NCBI RefSeq assembly: GCF_019801965.1
Contig: NZ_JAHVIA010000008.1
Coordinates: 279,921-343,920, forward strand
DNA length: 64,000 nucleotides
Direction of reading: 5' to 3'
Source of the DNA: Salipiger bermudensis
GTDB lineage: Bacteria > Pseudomonadota > Alphaproteobacteria > Rhodobacterales > Rhodobacteraceae
Shown here: positions 46,970-55,257 of the stretch, piece after piece
How positions within the stretch are numbered: position 1 is the stretch's first letter
Layout of the letters: the number at the start of each line of letters is the position of its first letter
Program-made: the position numbers and the translations under genes
The notes under the pieces: model-generated
The model's input: only the letters and a program-made list of their open reading frames with translations
Database searches by the model: none
What the model was told of the DNA's origin: nothing

Positions 46970-48144
46970 AAGTCTATATCACCGCGGGCGAGCCCTCGGG
47001 CGACAAGCTCGGAGCAGCGCTGATGGAAGGGCTCAAGGCACGGGTGCCCGGGGTCCAGTTCACCGGCATCGGCGGCGAGCGGATGATCGCGCAGGGGCTC
47101 GAGAGCCTGTTCCCGATGGACGAAATCTCGGTCATGGGGATCACCGAGATCCTGCGCCAATACGGCAAGCTCAAGGCCCGCATCCGCGAGACCGCCGAGG
47201 CGATCATCGCCGCGAAACCGGATGTGCTGATCACCGTCGACCTGCCGGAATTCTCGTTGCGGGTGGCCGAGCTGGTCAAGGCGCGCTCCGATATTCGCGT
47301 GGTGCATTACGTGGCCCCCACGGTCTGGGCCTGGCGGCCGAAGCGCGCGACCAAGATGGCGCGACATGTCGACCAGGTGCTGGCGCTGCTGCCCTTCGAG
47401 CCATCCTATATGGAAGCCGCCGGGATGCGCTGCGATTTCGTCGGCCACCCAGTGGTGACCGAGCCGCAGGCCACGCCCGAGGAGGCCGCGGCCTTCCGCG
47501 TGCGGCATGGGTTGGGCGACGCGCCGCTGGCGCTGATCCTGCCCGGCTCGCGCCGCTCCGAGGTCTCACGGCTGGCGCCGGTCTTCGGCGAGGTCGTCGC
47601 GCGGCTGCAGCAGGAGCGCCCGGAACTGCGCTTCGTCTTGCCCGCCGCCGCCCCGGTGGCGCCGCTGGTCGAGGAGCTTTGCGCGAGCTGGGCCGAAGCG
47701 CCGCTGGTGCTCGACCCTCGCGAGCTGGGCGAGGCCATGGCCGCCGAGAAGCGCGCCGCCTTCGCCGCCGCCGACGTGGCGCTCGCGGCCTCGGGCACCG
47801 TCTCGCTCGAGCTCGCGGCGGCGGGCACGCCGATGGTGGTGGCCTATGACATGGGCTGGCTCTCGCGCCAGATCATCGGGCGGATGCTGCTGGTGGATAC
47901 GGTGACCCTGGTCAATCTGGTCTCCGAGACCCGCGCCATTCCGGAATTCATCGGCAAGGACTGCCGACCCGCTCCAATCGCCGACGCGCTGCTCTCCGTG
48001 CTCGAGGCGCCTGAGGCGCAGGTCGAGGCGATGGCCGTCACAATGGAGCGGCTGGGCCGCGGCGGCCCGAATCCGGGCGACCGCGCCGCGCAGGCGGTGC
48101 TGGAGGGGCTGGGGCGAAGCCAGGCGCCGGTGGTCCCGGGATGA
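46966..48144 (+). CDS. lpxB: Lipid A disaccharide synthase
   Basis: Joins lipid X and UDP-diacylglucosamine to the tetraacyl disaccharide. The 392-residue GT19 glycosyltransferase starts KVYITAGEPSGDKLG and has V-A-P-T-V-W-A-W, F-V-G-H-P and L-L-P-G-S-R-R-S-E, all usual. It is the last gene of the envelope operon and is followed by a strong terminator. Confidence 0.95.
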   Translation: MKVYITAGEPSGDKLGAALMEGLKARVPGVQFTGIGGERMIAQGLESLFPMDEISVMGITEILRQYGKLKARIRETAEAIIAAKPDVLITVDLPEFSLRVAELVKARSDIRVVHYVAPTVWAWRPKRATKMARHVDQVLALLPFEPSYMEAAGMRCDFVGHPVVTEPQATPEEAAAFRVRHGLGDAPLALILPGSRRSEVSRLAPVFGEVVARLQQERPELRFVLPAAAPVAPLVEELCASWAEAPLVLDPRELGEAMAAEKRAAFAAADVALAASGTVSLELAAAGTPMVVAYDMGWLSRQIIGRMLLVDTVTLVNLVSETRAIPEFIGKDCRPAPIADALLSVLEAPEAQVEAMAVTMERLGRGGPNPGDRAAQAVLEGLGRSQAPVVPG

Positions 48145-48149
48145 GAAAA

Positions 48150-48182
48150 GGGCCGCGGGATGCCTCCCGCGGCCCTCTTTTT
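48150..48182 (+). terminator. Rho-independent terminator after lpxB
   Basis: An 11-bp perfect stem (48150-48160 with 48165-48175; arms GGGCCGCGGGA / TCCCGCGGCCC) with a 4-base loop is followed by TCTTTTT. It begins 5 bases after the lpxB stop. The A-run on the left may also let it act for the convergent ialB-like gene. Confidence 0.9.
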
Positions 48183-48203
48183 CTGCTCCGGCGTCCGCTG
48201 CGC

Positions 48204-48857
48204 TTACTGGCGCAGCTCGGAGGCCTCGTCGAAGCCGGCGGTGAAACCGGACAGCGACATCTCGAGTTCGACGCGCTGGTCCGGGGCCAAGGCGGGCACG
48301 ATCGAGACGGTGGCGGAGCTGCCGGCCTTGAAGCGGGCCACGTCATCGGCGGTGAAGCCGACGCGCGCGTAGCAGCCGATCTGGGTGCAGAACGAGAAAT
48401 CGTAACGCTTGGCCTGGCCACCATCGACGGCCACGGTCAGCTTCTGGGTCAGCAGGGTCTCGAGCGGCACGACGAAGGTGCCACCGGCAACCACCTGGCC
48501 ACCGTTCTGCAGGCGGAACACGCTGACCTCGGCCACGTCGCCACCGTTCTCGTCCTTGAGAAGCTGGTACATCTGGCAGGGGTCCTCGGCCTCGGTGCCC
48601 TCGGGCACGCGCAGGCACTGCACCTGCCAGTCGCCGTGGGTCGCCTTGGTGTAGGTCTCGGGCTGCTGGCTGCCGGGGGTGGCGTCAGCATCGGACTCCC
48701 CCATGCTCAGCCCGCCGCCGATGGCGGTCTGCGGCTGTTCAGCGGGCTGTTCTGCTGGCTGCTCGGAGGACTGCGCGCTGTCCTGGGCGAATGCCGGTGC
48801 GGCAGAGAGGCCGGCCACGAGCGGCAGGGCCCACAGGGCGGAAAGCAGTCTGGTCAT
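48204..48857 (-). CDS. Invasion-associated locus B (IalB) family protein
   Basis: A 217-residue exported protein. A signal peptide (about 1-23, ending AFA) is followed by a Gln/Pro/Ser-rich stretch with three EQPA-type repeats (about 25-50), and the IalB domain from about 68 (HGDWQVQC ... DPCQMYQLL ... FCTQIGCYARVGF). The four cysteines probably form two disulphides. The family is widespread in alphaproteobacteria and not tied to virulence here. ATG 48857 has GAGGGAG upstream. A candidate promoter (CTGACA, 17 bases, TACTCG) lies in the leader at about 48895-48925. Confidence 0.88.
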   Translation of the reverse strand: MTRLLSALWALPLVAGLSAAPAFAQDSAQSSEQPAEQPAEQPQTAIGGGLSMGESDADATPGSQQPETYTKATHGDWQVQCLRVPEGTEAEDPCQMYQLLKDENGGDVAEVSVFRLQNGGQVVAGGTFVVPLETLLTQKLTVAVDGGQAKRYDFSFCTQIGCYARVGFTADDVARFKAGSSATVSIVPALAPDQRVELEMSLSGFTAGFDEASELRQ

Positions 48858-48973
48858 GGAAACTCCCTCGGAATGGTCATGAGTCCTCGTCCGAGTATCA
48901 CGGCGCCGACGCGGTGTCAGGCCGGAATTGACGCACCCCGGACACGATGGCGGGAAGCCGCAAGCCGGTAGAA

Positions 48974-49041
48974 CAAAAGAGAAAAGGGACCAGATGGTCC
49001 CTTCCCCCTTGCTCCCTGCCGGACCGGCCGGCTTTGTCATT
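48974..49041 (-). ncRNA. Possible small RNA transcript ending at a strong terminator
   Basis: On the minus strand a TTGACC box (49071-49076) and a poor TAGCGT box (49048-49053) are 17 bases apart, followed by a small GCCGG/CCGGC hairpin, a purine-rich stretch and a perfect 9-bp stem (48984-49003, arms AAGGGACCA/TGGTCCCTT) with a T-rich tail. No gene precedes this terminator, so a short transcript is one explanation; the tail of the transcript starting near 49215 is another. Confidence 0.35.
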
Positions 49042-49110
49042 GGCCGAACGCTACGAAACTCTTTTGAAGCGGTCAACAGGCTTTCTCACGTCAGCGCGAT
49101 CACAACTGCA

Positions 49111-49215
49111 TAAAAAGGCCGCGCCCGAGAGCGCGGCCAGTCTGACAGGGAGGAAGTCTGCCCGGAGCAGGAGAGGACATGATGCCCCGGGCAAAAAAGA
49201 CACTGGCCTCAAAAG
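49111..49215 (-). ncRNA. Candidate small RNA with C-rich loops and terminator
   Basis: A minus-strand transcript is suggested by a TACAAT -10 box at 49222-49227 and an intrinsic terminator (8-bp stem GGCCGCGC/GCGCGGCC at 49117-49138, then five T). Between them lies a GCCCGG/CCGGGC hairpin whose loop carries CCTCTCC, then single-stranded CTTCCTCCCTGT. C-rich loops of this kind pair with ribosome sites in known alphaproteobacterial sRNAs. There is no reading frame of note. The -35 region is weak, so an alternative sigma factor is possible. Confidence 0.5.
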
Positions 49216-49258
49216 GTTAACATTGTATGCTCGGAGCGCACGCGCGTGGAGGTCCGGC

Positions 49259-50842
49259 ATGGAAAGTGGCGTTTTTTTGGGCGGTGGCGGAGAGGGCTAC
49301 GGCGAGAAGCAATGTCTGGCGCTGAAATATGCAAATCGCCACGGGCTGATCGCGGGCGCCACCGGCACCGGCAAGACGGTGACACTGCAGATCCTCGCCG
49401 AGGGCTTCTCGGCGGCGGGCGTTCCGGTGTTTCTCGCCGATGTGAAGGGGGATCTCTCGGGGCTTGCGAAGGCGGGCAGCGCGGAGGGCAAGCTGCATGA
49501 CGCCTTCGCCAAGCGCAACGCCACCATCGGGTTCGACAATTTCTCCTACAGCGCCTTCCCGACGGTGTTCTGGGATCTCTTCGGCGCGCAGGGCCATCCC
49601 GTGCGCACCACCGTGGCCGAGATGGGCCCGCTGCTGCTGGCGCGGCTGCTCGAACTCACCGACGCGCAGGAGGGCGTGCTCAACATCGCCTTCCGCCTGT
49701 CGGACGAGCAGGGCCTGCCGCTGCTGGATCTCAAGGATCTTCAGGCGCTGCTGGTCTGGGTCGGTGAGAACGCCAAGGAGCTGTCGCTGCGCTACGGCAA
49801 CGTCTCGACCGCCTCGATCGGGGCCATCCAGCGCCGGCTTCTGGTGCTTGAGAACCAGGGCGGCGACAAGCTCTTCGGCGAGCCGGCGCTGGCCCTGTCG
49901 GACCTGATGCAGCTCGCCCCCGACGGGCGCGGCCATGTCAATATCCTCGCCGCCGACGCGCTGATGGGCTCGCCGCGGCTCTACGCAACATTCCTGCTCT
50001 GGCTGCTCTCGGAGCTGTTCGAGGAGCTGCCCGAGGTCGGCAACCCCGACAAGCCGAAGCTGGTGTTCTTCTTCGACGAGGCGCATCTGCTGTTCGACGA
50101 CGCACCGAAGGCGCTGGTCGACAAGGTCGAGCAGGTGGCGCGGCTGATCCGATCCAAGGGGGTGGGGGTGTATTTCATCACCCAGAACCCCGATGACATT
50201 CCCGACGACATTCTCGGCCAGCTCGGCAACCGGGTGCAGCACGCGCTGCGTGCCTTCACCGCGCGCGACAAGAAGGCGCTGCGGCAGGCCGCCGAGACCT
50301 ACCGTCCGAACCCCGCTTTCGACACCGAGGTGGCGATCCGCGAGGTCGGCACCGGCGAAGCCGTGACCTCGATGCTGCAGGAGAAGGGGGTGCCGGGCAT
50401 CGTCGAACGCACGCTGATCCGTCCGCCCGCGTCGCAGCTCGGACCGATCACCCCGGAGGAGCGCGCGGCGGTACTGGCGGGCTCGACGCTCGCGGCGAGA
50501 TACGACACGCCGCTCGACCGGCACTCGGCCTACGAGATCCTCAAGGGCAGGGCCGAGGAGGCGGCGAAAGCGGCCGAGGAGGCGGATCGCGCGGAGCAGG
50601 GCTCGGAGGAGGCCGGGGATGCCGGTGAGATGATCCGCGAGTACAACCGCGCCCGGCGCTACGATCCGACACCGCGCGCCAAGCCGGTGCGCAAGACCGC
50701 GAGCAAGCCGCGCTCCAGCCGCTACAGCGCGCCGAACTCCATCGGCGAGGCGCTCGGGCAGGCGGTTCTGAAAGAGCTGTCCGGCACCACTGGCAAGCGG
50801 TTGGTGCGCGGCATCCTCGGCGGGCTTTTCAAGGCGCGCTGA
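49259..50842 (+). CDS. HerA-like DUF853 family ATPase
   Basis: A 527-residue cytosolic P-loop ATPase. Walker A is G-A-T-G-T-G-K-T at 33-40; Walker B is [12 protein letters not shown] near 268-279; [10 protein letters not shown] near 305 is the sensor region. An Arg/Lys-rich, partly charged segment (about 430-490) precedes the C-terminal helix. The family is related to HerA/FtsK translocases; its role in vivo is unclear. ATG 49259 is chosen because GGAGG lies 6 bases upstream and the conserved region begins there. Confidence 0.87.
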   Translation: MESGVFLGGGGEGYGEKQCLALKYANRHGLIAGATGTGKTVTLQILAEGFSAAGVPVFLADVKGDLSGLAKAGSAEGKLHDAFAKRNATIGFDNFSYSAFPTVFWDLFGAQGHPVRTTVAEMGPLLLARLLELTDAQEGVLNIAFRLSDEQGLPLLDLKDLQALLVWVGENAKELSLRYGNVSTASIGAIQRRLLVLENQGGDKLFGEPALALSDLMQLAPDGRGHVNILAADALMGSPRLYATFLLWLLSELFEELPEVGNPDKPKLVFFFDEAHLLFDDAPKALVDKVEQVARLIRSKGVGVYFITQNPDDIPDDILGQLGNRVQHALRAFTARDKKALRQAAETYRPNPAFDTEVAIREVGTGEAVTSMLQEKGVPGIVERTLIRPPASQLGPITPEERAAVLAGSTLAARYDTPLDRHSAYEILKGRAEEAAKAAEEADRAEQGSEEAGDAGEMIREYNRARRYDPTPRAKPVRKTASKPRSSRYSAPNSIGEALGQAVLKELSGTTGKRLVRGILGGLFKAR

Positions 50843-50849
50843 GCGCCGC

Positions 50850-53066
50850 TCACTCCGCCGCCAGCGTGCCGCGCACCACTGCGTCGAAGAACCGGCCCAG
50901 CCGGTGCCGGTCCACCGGCTTCGACAGGAGCTCGATCTGCAGCGCCGCGCAGGCCTCGCGCAACGCCTCCGAACGGTCGGCCGAGACGATGGCGCAGGGC
51001 AGGCGGCCCATGCGGGTGGTGATCTCGCCGAAAAGCTGCGTGCCCGACATGCCCGCGCCGAGCTGGTAGTCGAGCAGCAGAGCGTCGGGCACGATCTCGA
51101 GATCGGCCAACAGGTCGAGCGCGCTTGCGGCATCCTCGGCCTCGATCACGTTGACGCCCCAGCTCTCCATCAGCACCGTCATCGCGCGGCGCAGCTGCGG
51201 ATCGTTCTCGACCAGCAGTACGATCAGCCCGGCCTGCGCCAGCCCCTGCGGGCGCGCCGGCCCAAGCGCGGCGGGCCGCGACGGCGCGGTGGCGCCGACC
51301 ACGGGCAGGCTCACCATGAAGCACGAGCCGCGCCCCGGCTCCGACCACAGCCCCAGCGGGTGCCCGAGCCGGGCGCAAGCGCGCTCGACGATGGCGAGAC
51401 CGAGGCCCAGACCGTCATTGGTCGAGGCGCGGGTGTCGAGCCGGCGGAACTCCTCGAAGATCGCCGACTGGTCTTCTTCAGCGATGCCCGGCCCGGTGTC
51501 CCAGACCTCGATCCGGGCGGTGCCGCCGCGGCGGCGCACCCCGATCACCACGCGGCCGGCTTCGGTGTAGCGGATGGCGTTGGCGACGAGGTTCTGCACC
51601 ACCCGGCGCAGGTAGGCCGGATCGGTCTCGACGGTCAGGTCGCTGTCGATCATCCGCAGCTTCAGACCCTTGCGGGCGGCGAGGACTTCCATCTCGTCGC
51701 GCAGGCGCGAGAACACCTCGCGCAGCGCCACCGGCCGGATGTCGAATTTCAGCCCGTCGGATTCGAGCTTGGAGATGTCGAGCAGCGCGTCGATCAGCTG
51801 CTCCGCCGAGGTCAGCGCCGATTCCGCCTTGTCGAGCACCGCCTTGTCGCCGGCATCGGCGCTCTTCTCCGACAGCGACGAGATGAACAGTTTGGCCGCC
51901 GAGAGCGGCTGCAGCAGGTCATGGCTCGCCGCCGCGACGAAGCGCGACTTCGAGGCGTTGGCGCGCTCGGCGGCGGAGAGCGCATCCTCGAGTTCGAGGG
52001 TGCGCTCCATCACCCTCTGCTCGAGCATCTCATTGACCTCGGTCAGCCGCCGCGCCGCCTCGCGCTCGGCGGTGACATCGGTGCAGGAGAACAGGAAGCC
52101 GCCATCCGGCATGCCGCGCCCGAAGAAGCGCAGCACGATGCCGCCATCACGGCTGAGCTCGAAGCTGATCGGACCACGGCGTCCGCCCTGGTCGGTCCAG
52201 CGCAGGAACAGGTCGCGGTCGCTCTCCTGCGAGAACCGGAAGTTCTGCTCGACCTGCTCCATCAGCCCCTCGAAGGAGGCGCCGAGGTGCAGCCGGCGGG
52301 CGGGCAGGTTCATCAGCGTGCCGATCTTCTCGTTCCATGCCACGAGGTGCGCGCCGTCATCGAAGATGCACACCCCCTGGTCGAGATGGTCGAGCGTGGC
52401 GCGGATCATCCGCGTCTGCTTGTCCTTGAGCTTGAGCCGCTCCTGCCGCTCGAGCCGGATGATGTCGGTCACGTCGGTCTGCAGGATCACCGTGCCGCCA
52501 TTGGCGGTGCGGTGCTCGGAGACCTGCAGCCAGCGGTCCTGACCGTGGCGCACGTTGAACATCACCCGGCGGTCGGTGTGCTTGCGCATCCGGTCTGCCG
52601 CCCAGGCGTCGGGCGAGAGCCCCTCGGGCAGGGACAGGTGGCGCGACCGGCTGACATGGCGCACGTAGCCCTCGAAGGACAGCCCCGGGCGCAGGTCGCG
52701 CACGCTGTCGCGGAAATCGCGGCAGAAGCGCGAGTTGCACATCACCAGGACGTCGCCGCCATCGAACAGGGCGAAACCTTCCGAGATCGTCTCGATGGCG
52801 TCGGCGAGGTTGCGCCGCGCGGTTTCCGTCTCTTCGTGGGCCTGGGCGAGCTGGGCGTTGGATTCGTGCAGCAGGTTGAGCGTGCGCTCGAGCTCCAGCG
52901 TGCGCTCGCGCACCCGCTTTTCCAGCAGGGCGGCGCGTTCGAACTGGGCATAGGCCTCGCCGGACTGGGCGTTGCCATGCTCGACATGGTTCATAAGCGT
53001 CTCGACGATGCGCAGCAGCTTCTCGTTCTGGCGCTCGAGGGAATCGTCCGGGTTGATCAGCGACAT
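50850..53066 (-). CDS. PAS-containing hybrid histidine kinase (NahK/ErcS'-like)
   Basis: A 738-residue cytosolic hybrid kinase without membrane helices. In order: an N-terminal coiled coil (about 10-90), two PAS domains (about 85-205 and 220-340), a second coiled coil, HisKA with phospho-acceptor His382 (A-S-H-D-L-L-Q-P-L), HATPase with N-A-I-R-Y and D-x-G-P-G motifs, and a receiver domain with Asp666 (L-L-L-D-Y-Q). The layout equals that of Pseudomonas NahK. Its start overlaps the FIST gene stop (TGATG). Because the kinase is soluble, it should get its signal from the FIST protein. Confidence 0.9.
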   Translation of the reverse strand: MSLINPDDSLERQNEKLLRIVETLMNHVEHGNAQSGEAYAQFERAALLEKRVRERTLELERTLNLLHESNAQLAQAHEETETARRNLADAIETISEGFALFDGGDVLVMCNSRFCRDFRDSVRDLRPGLSFEGYVRHVSRSRHLSLPEGLSPDAWAADRMRKHTDRRVMFNVRHGQDRWLQVSEHRTANGGTVILQTDVTDIIRLERQERLKLKDKQTRMIRATLDHLDQGVCIFDDGAHLVAWNEKIGTLMNLPARRLHLGASFEGLMEQVEQNFRFSQESDRDLFLRWTDQGGRRGPISFELSRDGGIVLRFFGRGMPDGGFLFSCTDVTAEREAARRLTEVNEMLEQRVMERTLELEDALSAAERANASKSRFVAAASHDLLQPLSAAKLFISSLSEKSADAGDKAVLDKAESALTSAEQLIDALLDISKLESDGLKFDIRPVALREVFSRLRDEMEVLAARKGLKLRMIDSDLTVETDPAYLRRVVQNLVANAIRYTEAGRVVIGVRRRGGTARIEVWDTGPGIAEEDQSAIFEEFRRLDTRASTNDGLGLGLAIVERACARLGHPLGLWSEPGRGSCFMVSLPVVGATAPSRPAALGPARPQGLAQAGLIVLLVENDPQLRRAMTVLMESWGVNVIEAEDAASALDLLADLEIVPDALLLDYQLGAGMSGTQLFGEITTRMGRLPCAIVSADRSEALREACAALQIELLSKPVDRHRLGRFFDAVVRGTLAAE

Positions 53067-54247
53067 CAGGGCTGATCCTCGTCCTCGGCGGCGTAGAACG
53101 CCACCCCGGTCAGGGTCTGGTTGACGTGCAATGCGCCGAACTGCTCGCCGTAGGTGTTGAAGCCCACCACGTTGTGCCTCGTCAGCACGTCCGAAACCGC
53201 GCGGGTCTCCTGGAACTGTCCGGCCTCGAGGCGGCGCAGCAGGCAGTCGCAGCCGAGGATCTGCTGCGGGGCGCCTTTCGCCGACAGCGCGTCGAGCGCC
53301 TGATCGAGATGACTGGCCATGTCCTGGCGCTCTGCGAGGGTCAGCACCATGCCTTCGTTGATCGCCGAGAAGAACACCAGCTCGCCCTGCTCGCCGACCT
53401 TCTGGATCGAGCGCACGTGGTGGCTGTCGCCTAGGCGCACCACGACGGGGTGGGTGGCGAAGGTGAAGGTGTCGAGCTGCTCCGGCCGCATCCCGAGCAG
53501 ACGGGCATATTCCTGCGCTGCCGGTTCGGCGTTGATCTCCTGCACGGTGCGATGATCGGGTGCGGCACGGGTCACAACCATTCGGGTGGTGGTGGGCACC
53601 AGGTGATCGATGCTGAACACCTTGACCGGGCAGCGGCTGCGCACCAGCGCCAGCAGCGCCGCGTTGCTGCGGATCTTGCCGTTGTAGGACAGCCAGGTGG
53701 CGCCGAAATCGGTGCCGTCGCCGGTGGAGCCGCCGAAGAGCGGCATCTGGCCCATCGCCGAGGCGAGGATGGTGGCGACGTTCTCCTCCTGCAGCGACAG
53801 ACCGTCGACCATCAGGAAGGCAAACTCGTAGGGTTTCTCCGGCGCATCGACATTGAGCGCCATGCGCCGCTGCATCAGCTGGTCGATGACCTGGCTGTCA
53901 TCGAGCGCGTCGAGCCCGTCGATGGCCAGCGCGTCGACCGCGAACAGGTCCGAGGGGAAGCCGATGGCGATGATCTGGCCTTCTTCGTAGCCGGCCCGGC
54001 CGATCTCGCCGGCGGTGGTGCAGGCGAAGACGTCGGCGCCGCCAAACGCGCCAATGGCGGCGTCGTTCAGCGCGATGAAATCCGCTTCGGGAGAGGCGAA
54101 GAGACAGACCAGCTCGAACGGGCCACCGCCGAGCTGTGCTGCAATCGCCGCGATCGGATCCTCGGCCGTGCTGTCGACCTGCGCCACGCGCAGGGCCCCG
54201 GCCTTGTCCGTTTCCCTCCCTGCGGAGCGCGTTTGTGCTCCGTCCAC
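53066..54247 (-). CDS. FIST domain sensor protein (NosP-like)
   Basis: A 393-residue cytosolic protein with a FIST_N domain (about 30-220; L-V-C-L-F-A-S-P, F-A-C-T-T-A-G-E-I) and a FIST_C domain (about 230-375; G-F-N-T-Y-G-E-Q). Such proteins beside NahK-type kinases have been described as haem-based nitric-oxide sensors (NosP). Start is GTG 54247: an AGGGGAGG ribosome site lies 7 bases upstream, whereas the GTG at 54274 has none. It is encoded between the LuxR-type regulator and the kinase, all on one strand. Confidence 0.87.
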   Translation of the reverse strand: MDGAQTRSAGRETDKAGALRVAQVDSTAEDPIAAIAAQLGGGPFELVCLFASPEADFIALNDAAIGAFGGADVFACTTAGEIGRAGYEEGQIIAIGFPSDLFAVDALAIDGLDALDDSQVIDQLMQRRMALNVDAPEKPYEFAFLMVDGLSLQEENVATILASAMGQMPLFGGSTGDGTDFGATWLSYNGKIRSNAALLALVRSRCPVKVFSIDHLVPTTTRMVVTRAAPDHRTVQEINAEPAAQEYARLLGMRPEQLDTFTFATHPVVVRLGDSHHVRSIQKVGEQGELVFFSAINEGMVLTLAERQDMASHLDQALDALSAKGAPQQILGCDCLLRRLEAGQFQETRAVSDVLTRHNVVGFNTYGEQFGALHVNQTLTGVAFYAAEDEDQP

Positions 54248-54280
54248 GACATCACCTCCCCTTGCGATGTGCACGGCAGG

Positions 54281-54985
54281 TTACGGCGTGGCCCCTTCGC
54301 TTGGCAAGACCCGGTTGAAGTTGGCCTCCTGCGCGATCAGCACCGCCTGGGTGCGGCTATGGACCCCGAGCTTGCGCATGATCGCGGTGACATGGGCCTT
54401 CACCGTGGTCTCGGCGATGGTGAGGTCATAGGCGATCTGCTTGTTGAGCTTGCCCTCGCAGATCAGCGACAGGATGCGCGCCTGCTGGTTGGTCAGCGTC
54501 GCCAGCCGGGCCAGCGCGTCGTCGGGGCCGGCGCCGCAGTCGGGTTCGCGGGGATCGATGTAGCCATCGGGCACGAAAGGCTCGCCGCGGCCGACCGCCT
54601 CGAAGGCGCGGCGGAACACCGAGCGCTGCGAATGCTTGGGCACGAACCCGTTGGCGCCCGCCTTGAGCGCGTGGCTGATCATCCGGTTGTCGGCCATCGA
54701 CGAGGCGATGAGAATGGCGGCGCGGGGCGCGGCGGTGCGCATCCGCACCACGCCGTCGAGCCCGTGCACGTCGGGCAGGTTGAGATCGAGGATCACCAGG
54801 TCCGGCGGCTCGCCCTGCGCGACGATGTCGAGCGCCTTTTCCAGCGTGCCGGCGCTGCGGATCTCCTCGAAATCCGAGATCGACTGCAGGGTCAGTGTCA
54901 GCGCGTCGCAAAACAGCGGGTGGTCATCGACCACCAGTGCCCGGATCGGTCGGCCCTCGCCCAAAAGCTCCACGCGGTCGCTCAT
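54281..54985 (-). CDS. LuxR/NarL-family response regulator
   Basis: A 234-residue regulator with a receiver domain (1-125; acidic D20-D21, phospho-acceptor Asp67 in I-L-D-L-N-L-P-D, Lys near 116) and a GerE helix-turn-helix (about 165-225; I-A-Y-D-L-T-I-A-E-T-T-V-K-A-H-V). It is the first gene of the operon regulator-FIST-kinase, 33 bases ahead of the FIST start, so it is the expected output of that signalling chain. Target genes are not visible. Confidence 0.92.
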   Translation of the reverse strand: MSDRVELLGEGRPIRALVVDDHPLFCDALTLTLQSISDFEEIRSAGTLEKALDIVAQGEPPDLVILDLNLPDVHGLDGVVRMRTAAPRAAILIASSMADNRMISHALKAGANGFVPKHSQRSVFRRAFEAVGRGEPFVPDGYIDPREPDCGAGPDDALARLATLTNQQARILSLICEGKLNKQIAYDLTIAETTVKAHVTAIMRKLGVHSRTQAVLIAQEANFNRVLPSEGATP

Positions 54986-55064
54986 CCTTTATCTCCTCTG
55001 CCCGTGTCTCAGGTTAGACCGGGGCGGGGCGCACGGGAACGTGCCAAAAGGTCGGATAGCGCGA

Positions 55065-55181
55065 TCAGAACCAGCTTTCGACGGTGCGCGCCCCGTTCGA
55101 GATGTCCTGGCCGACGCCGTCGATGGTGGCGCAGCCGCCAAGGGTAACCGCCAGTGCGGCGATGAGAAGTGCCTGTTTCAT
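55065..55181 (-). CDS. Entericidin A/B family lipoprotein
   Basis: A 38-residue precursor with a type II signal (MKQALLIAALAVTLGGC; lipobox L-G-G-C, Cys17) and the short mature chain A-T-I-D-G-V-G-Q-D-I-S that is typical of entericidin-like membrane peptides. ATG 55181 is chosen as the start of the signal sequence. Isolated gene with a weak ribosome site. In enterobacteria such peptides form an antidote/toxin pair, but only one copy is present here. Confidence 0.82.
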   Translation of the reverse strand: MKQALLIAALAVTLGGCATIDGVGQDISNGARTVESWF

Positions 55182-55257
55182 TGCTCTGCTCGTTGTTTGT
55201 TCTTGTATCGGTCTTGATGCCGGCCGGTTTCCGGCTTGCCGGGAGTTTAGCCCAAAC

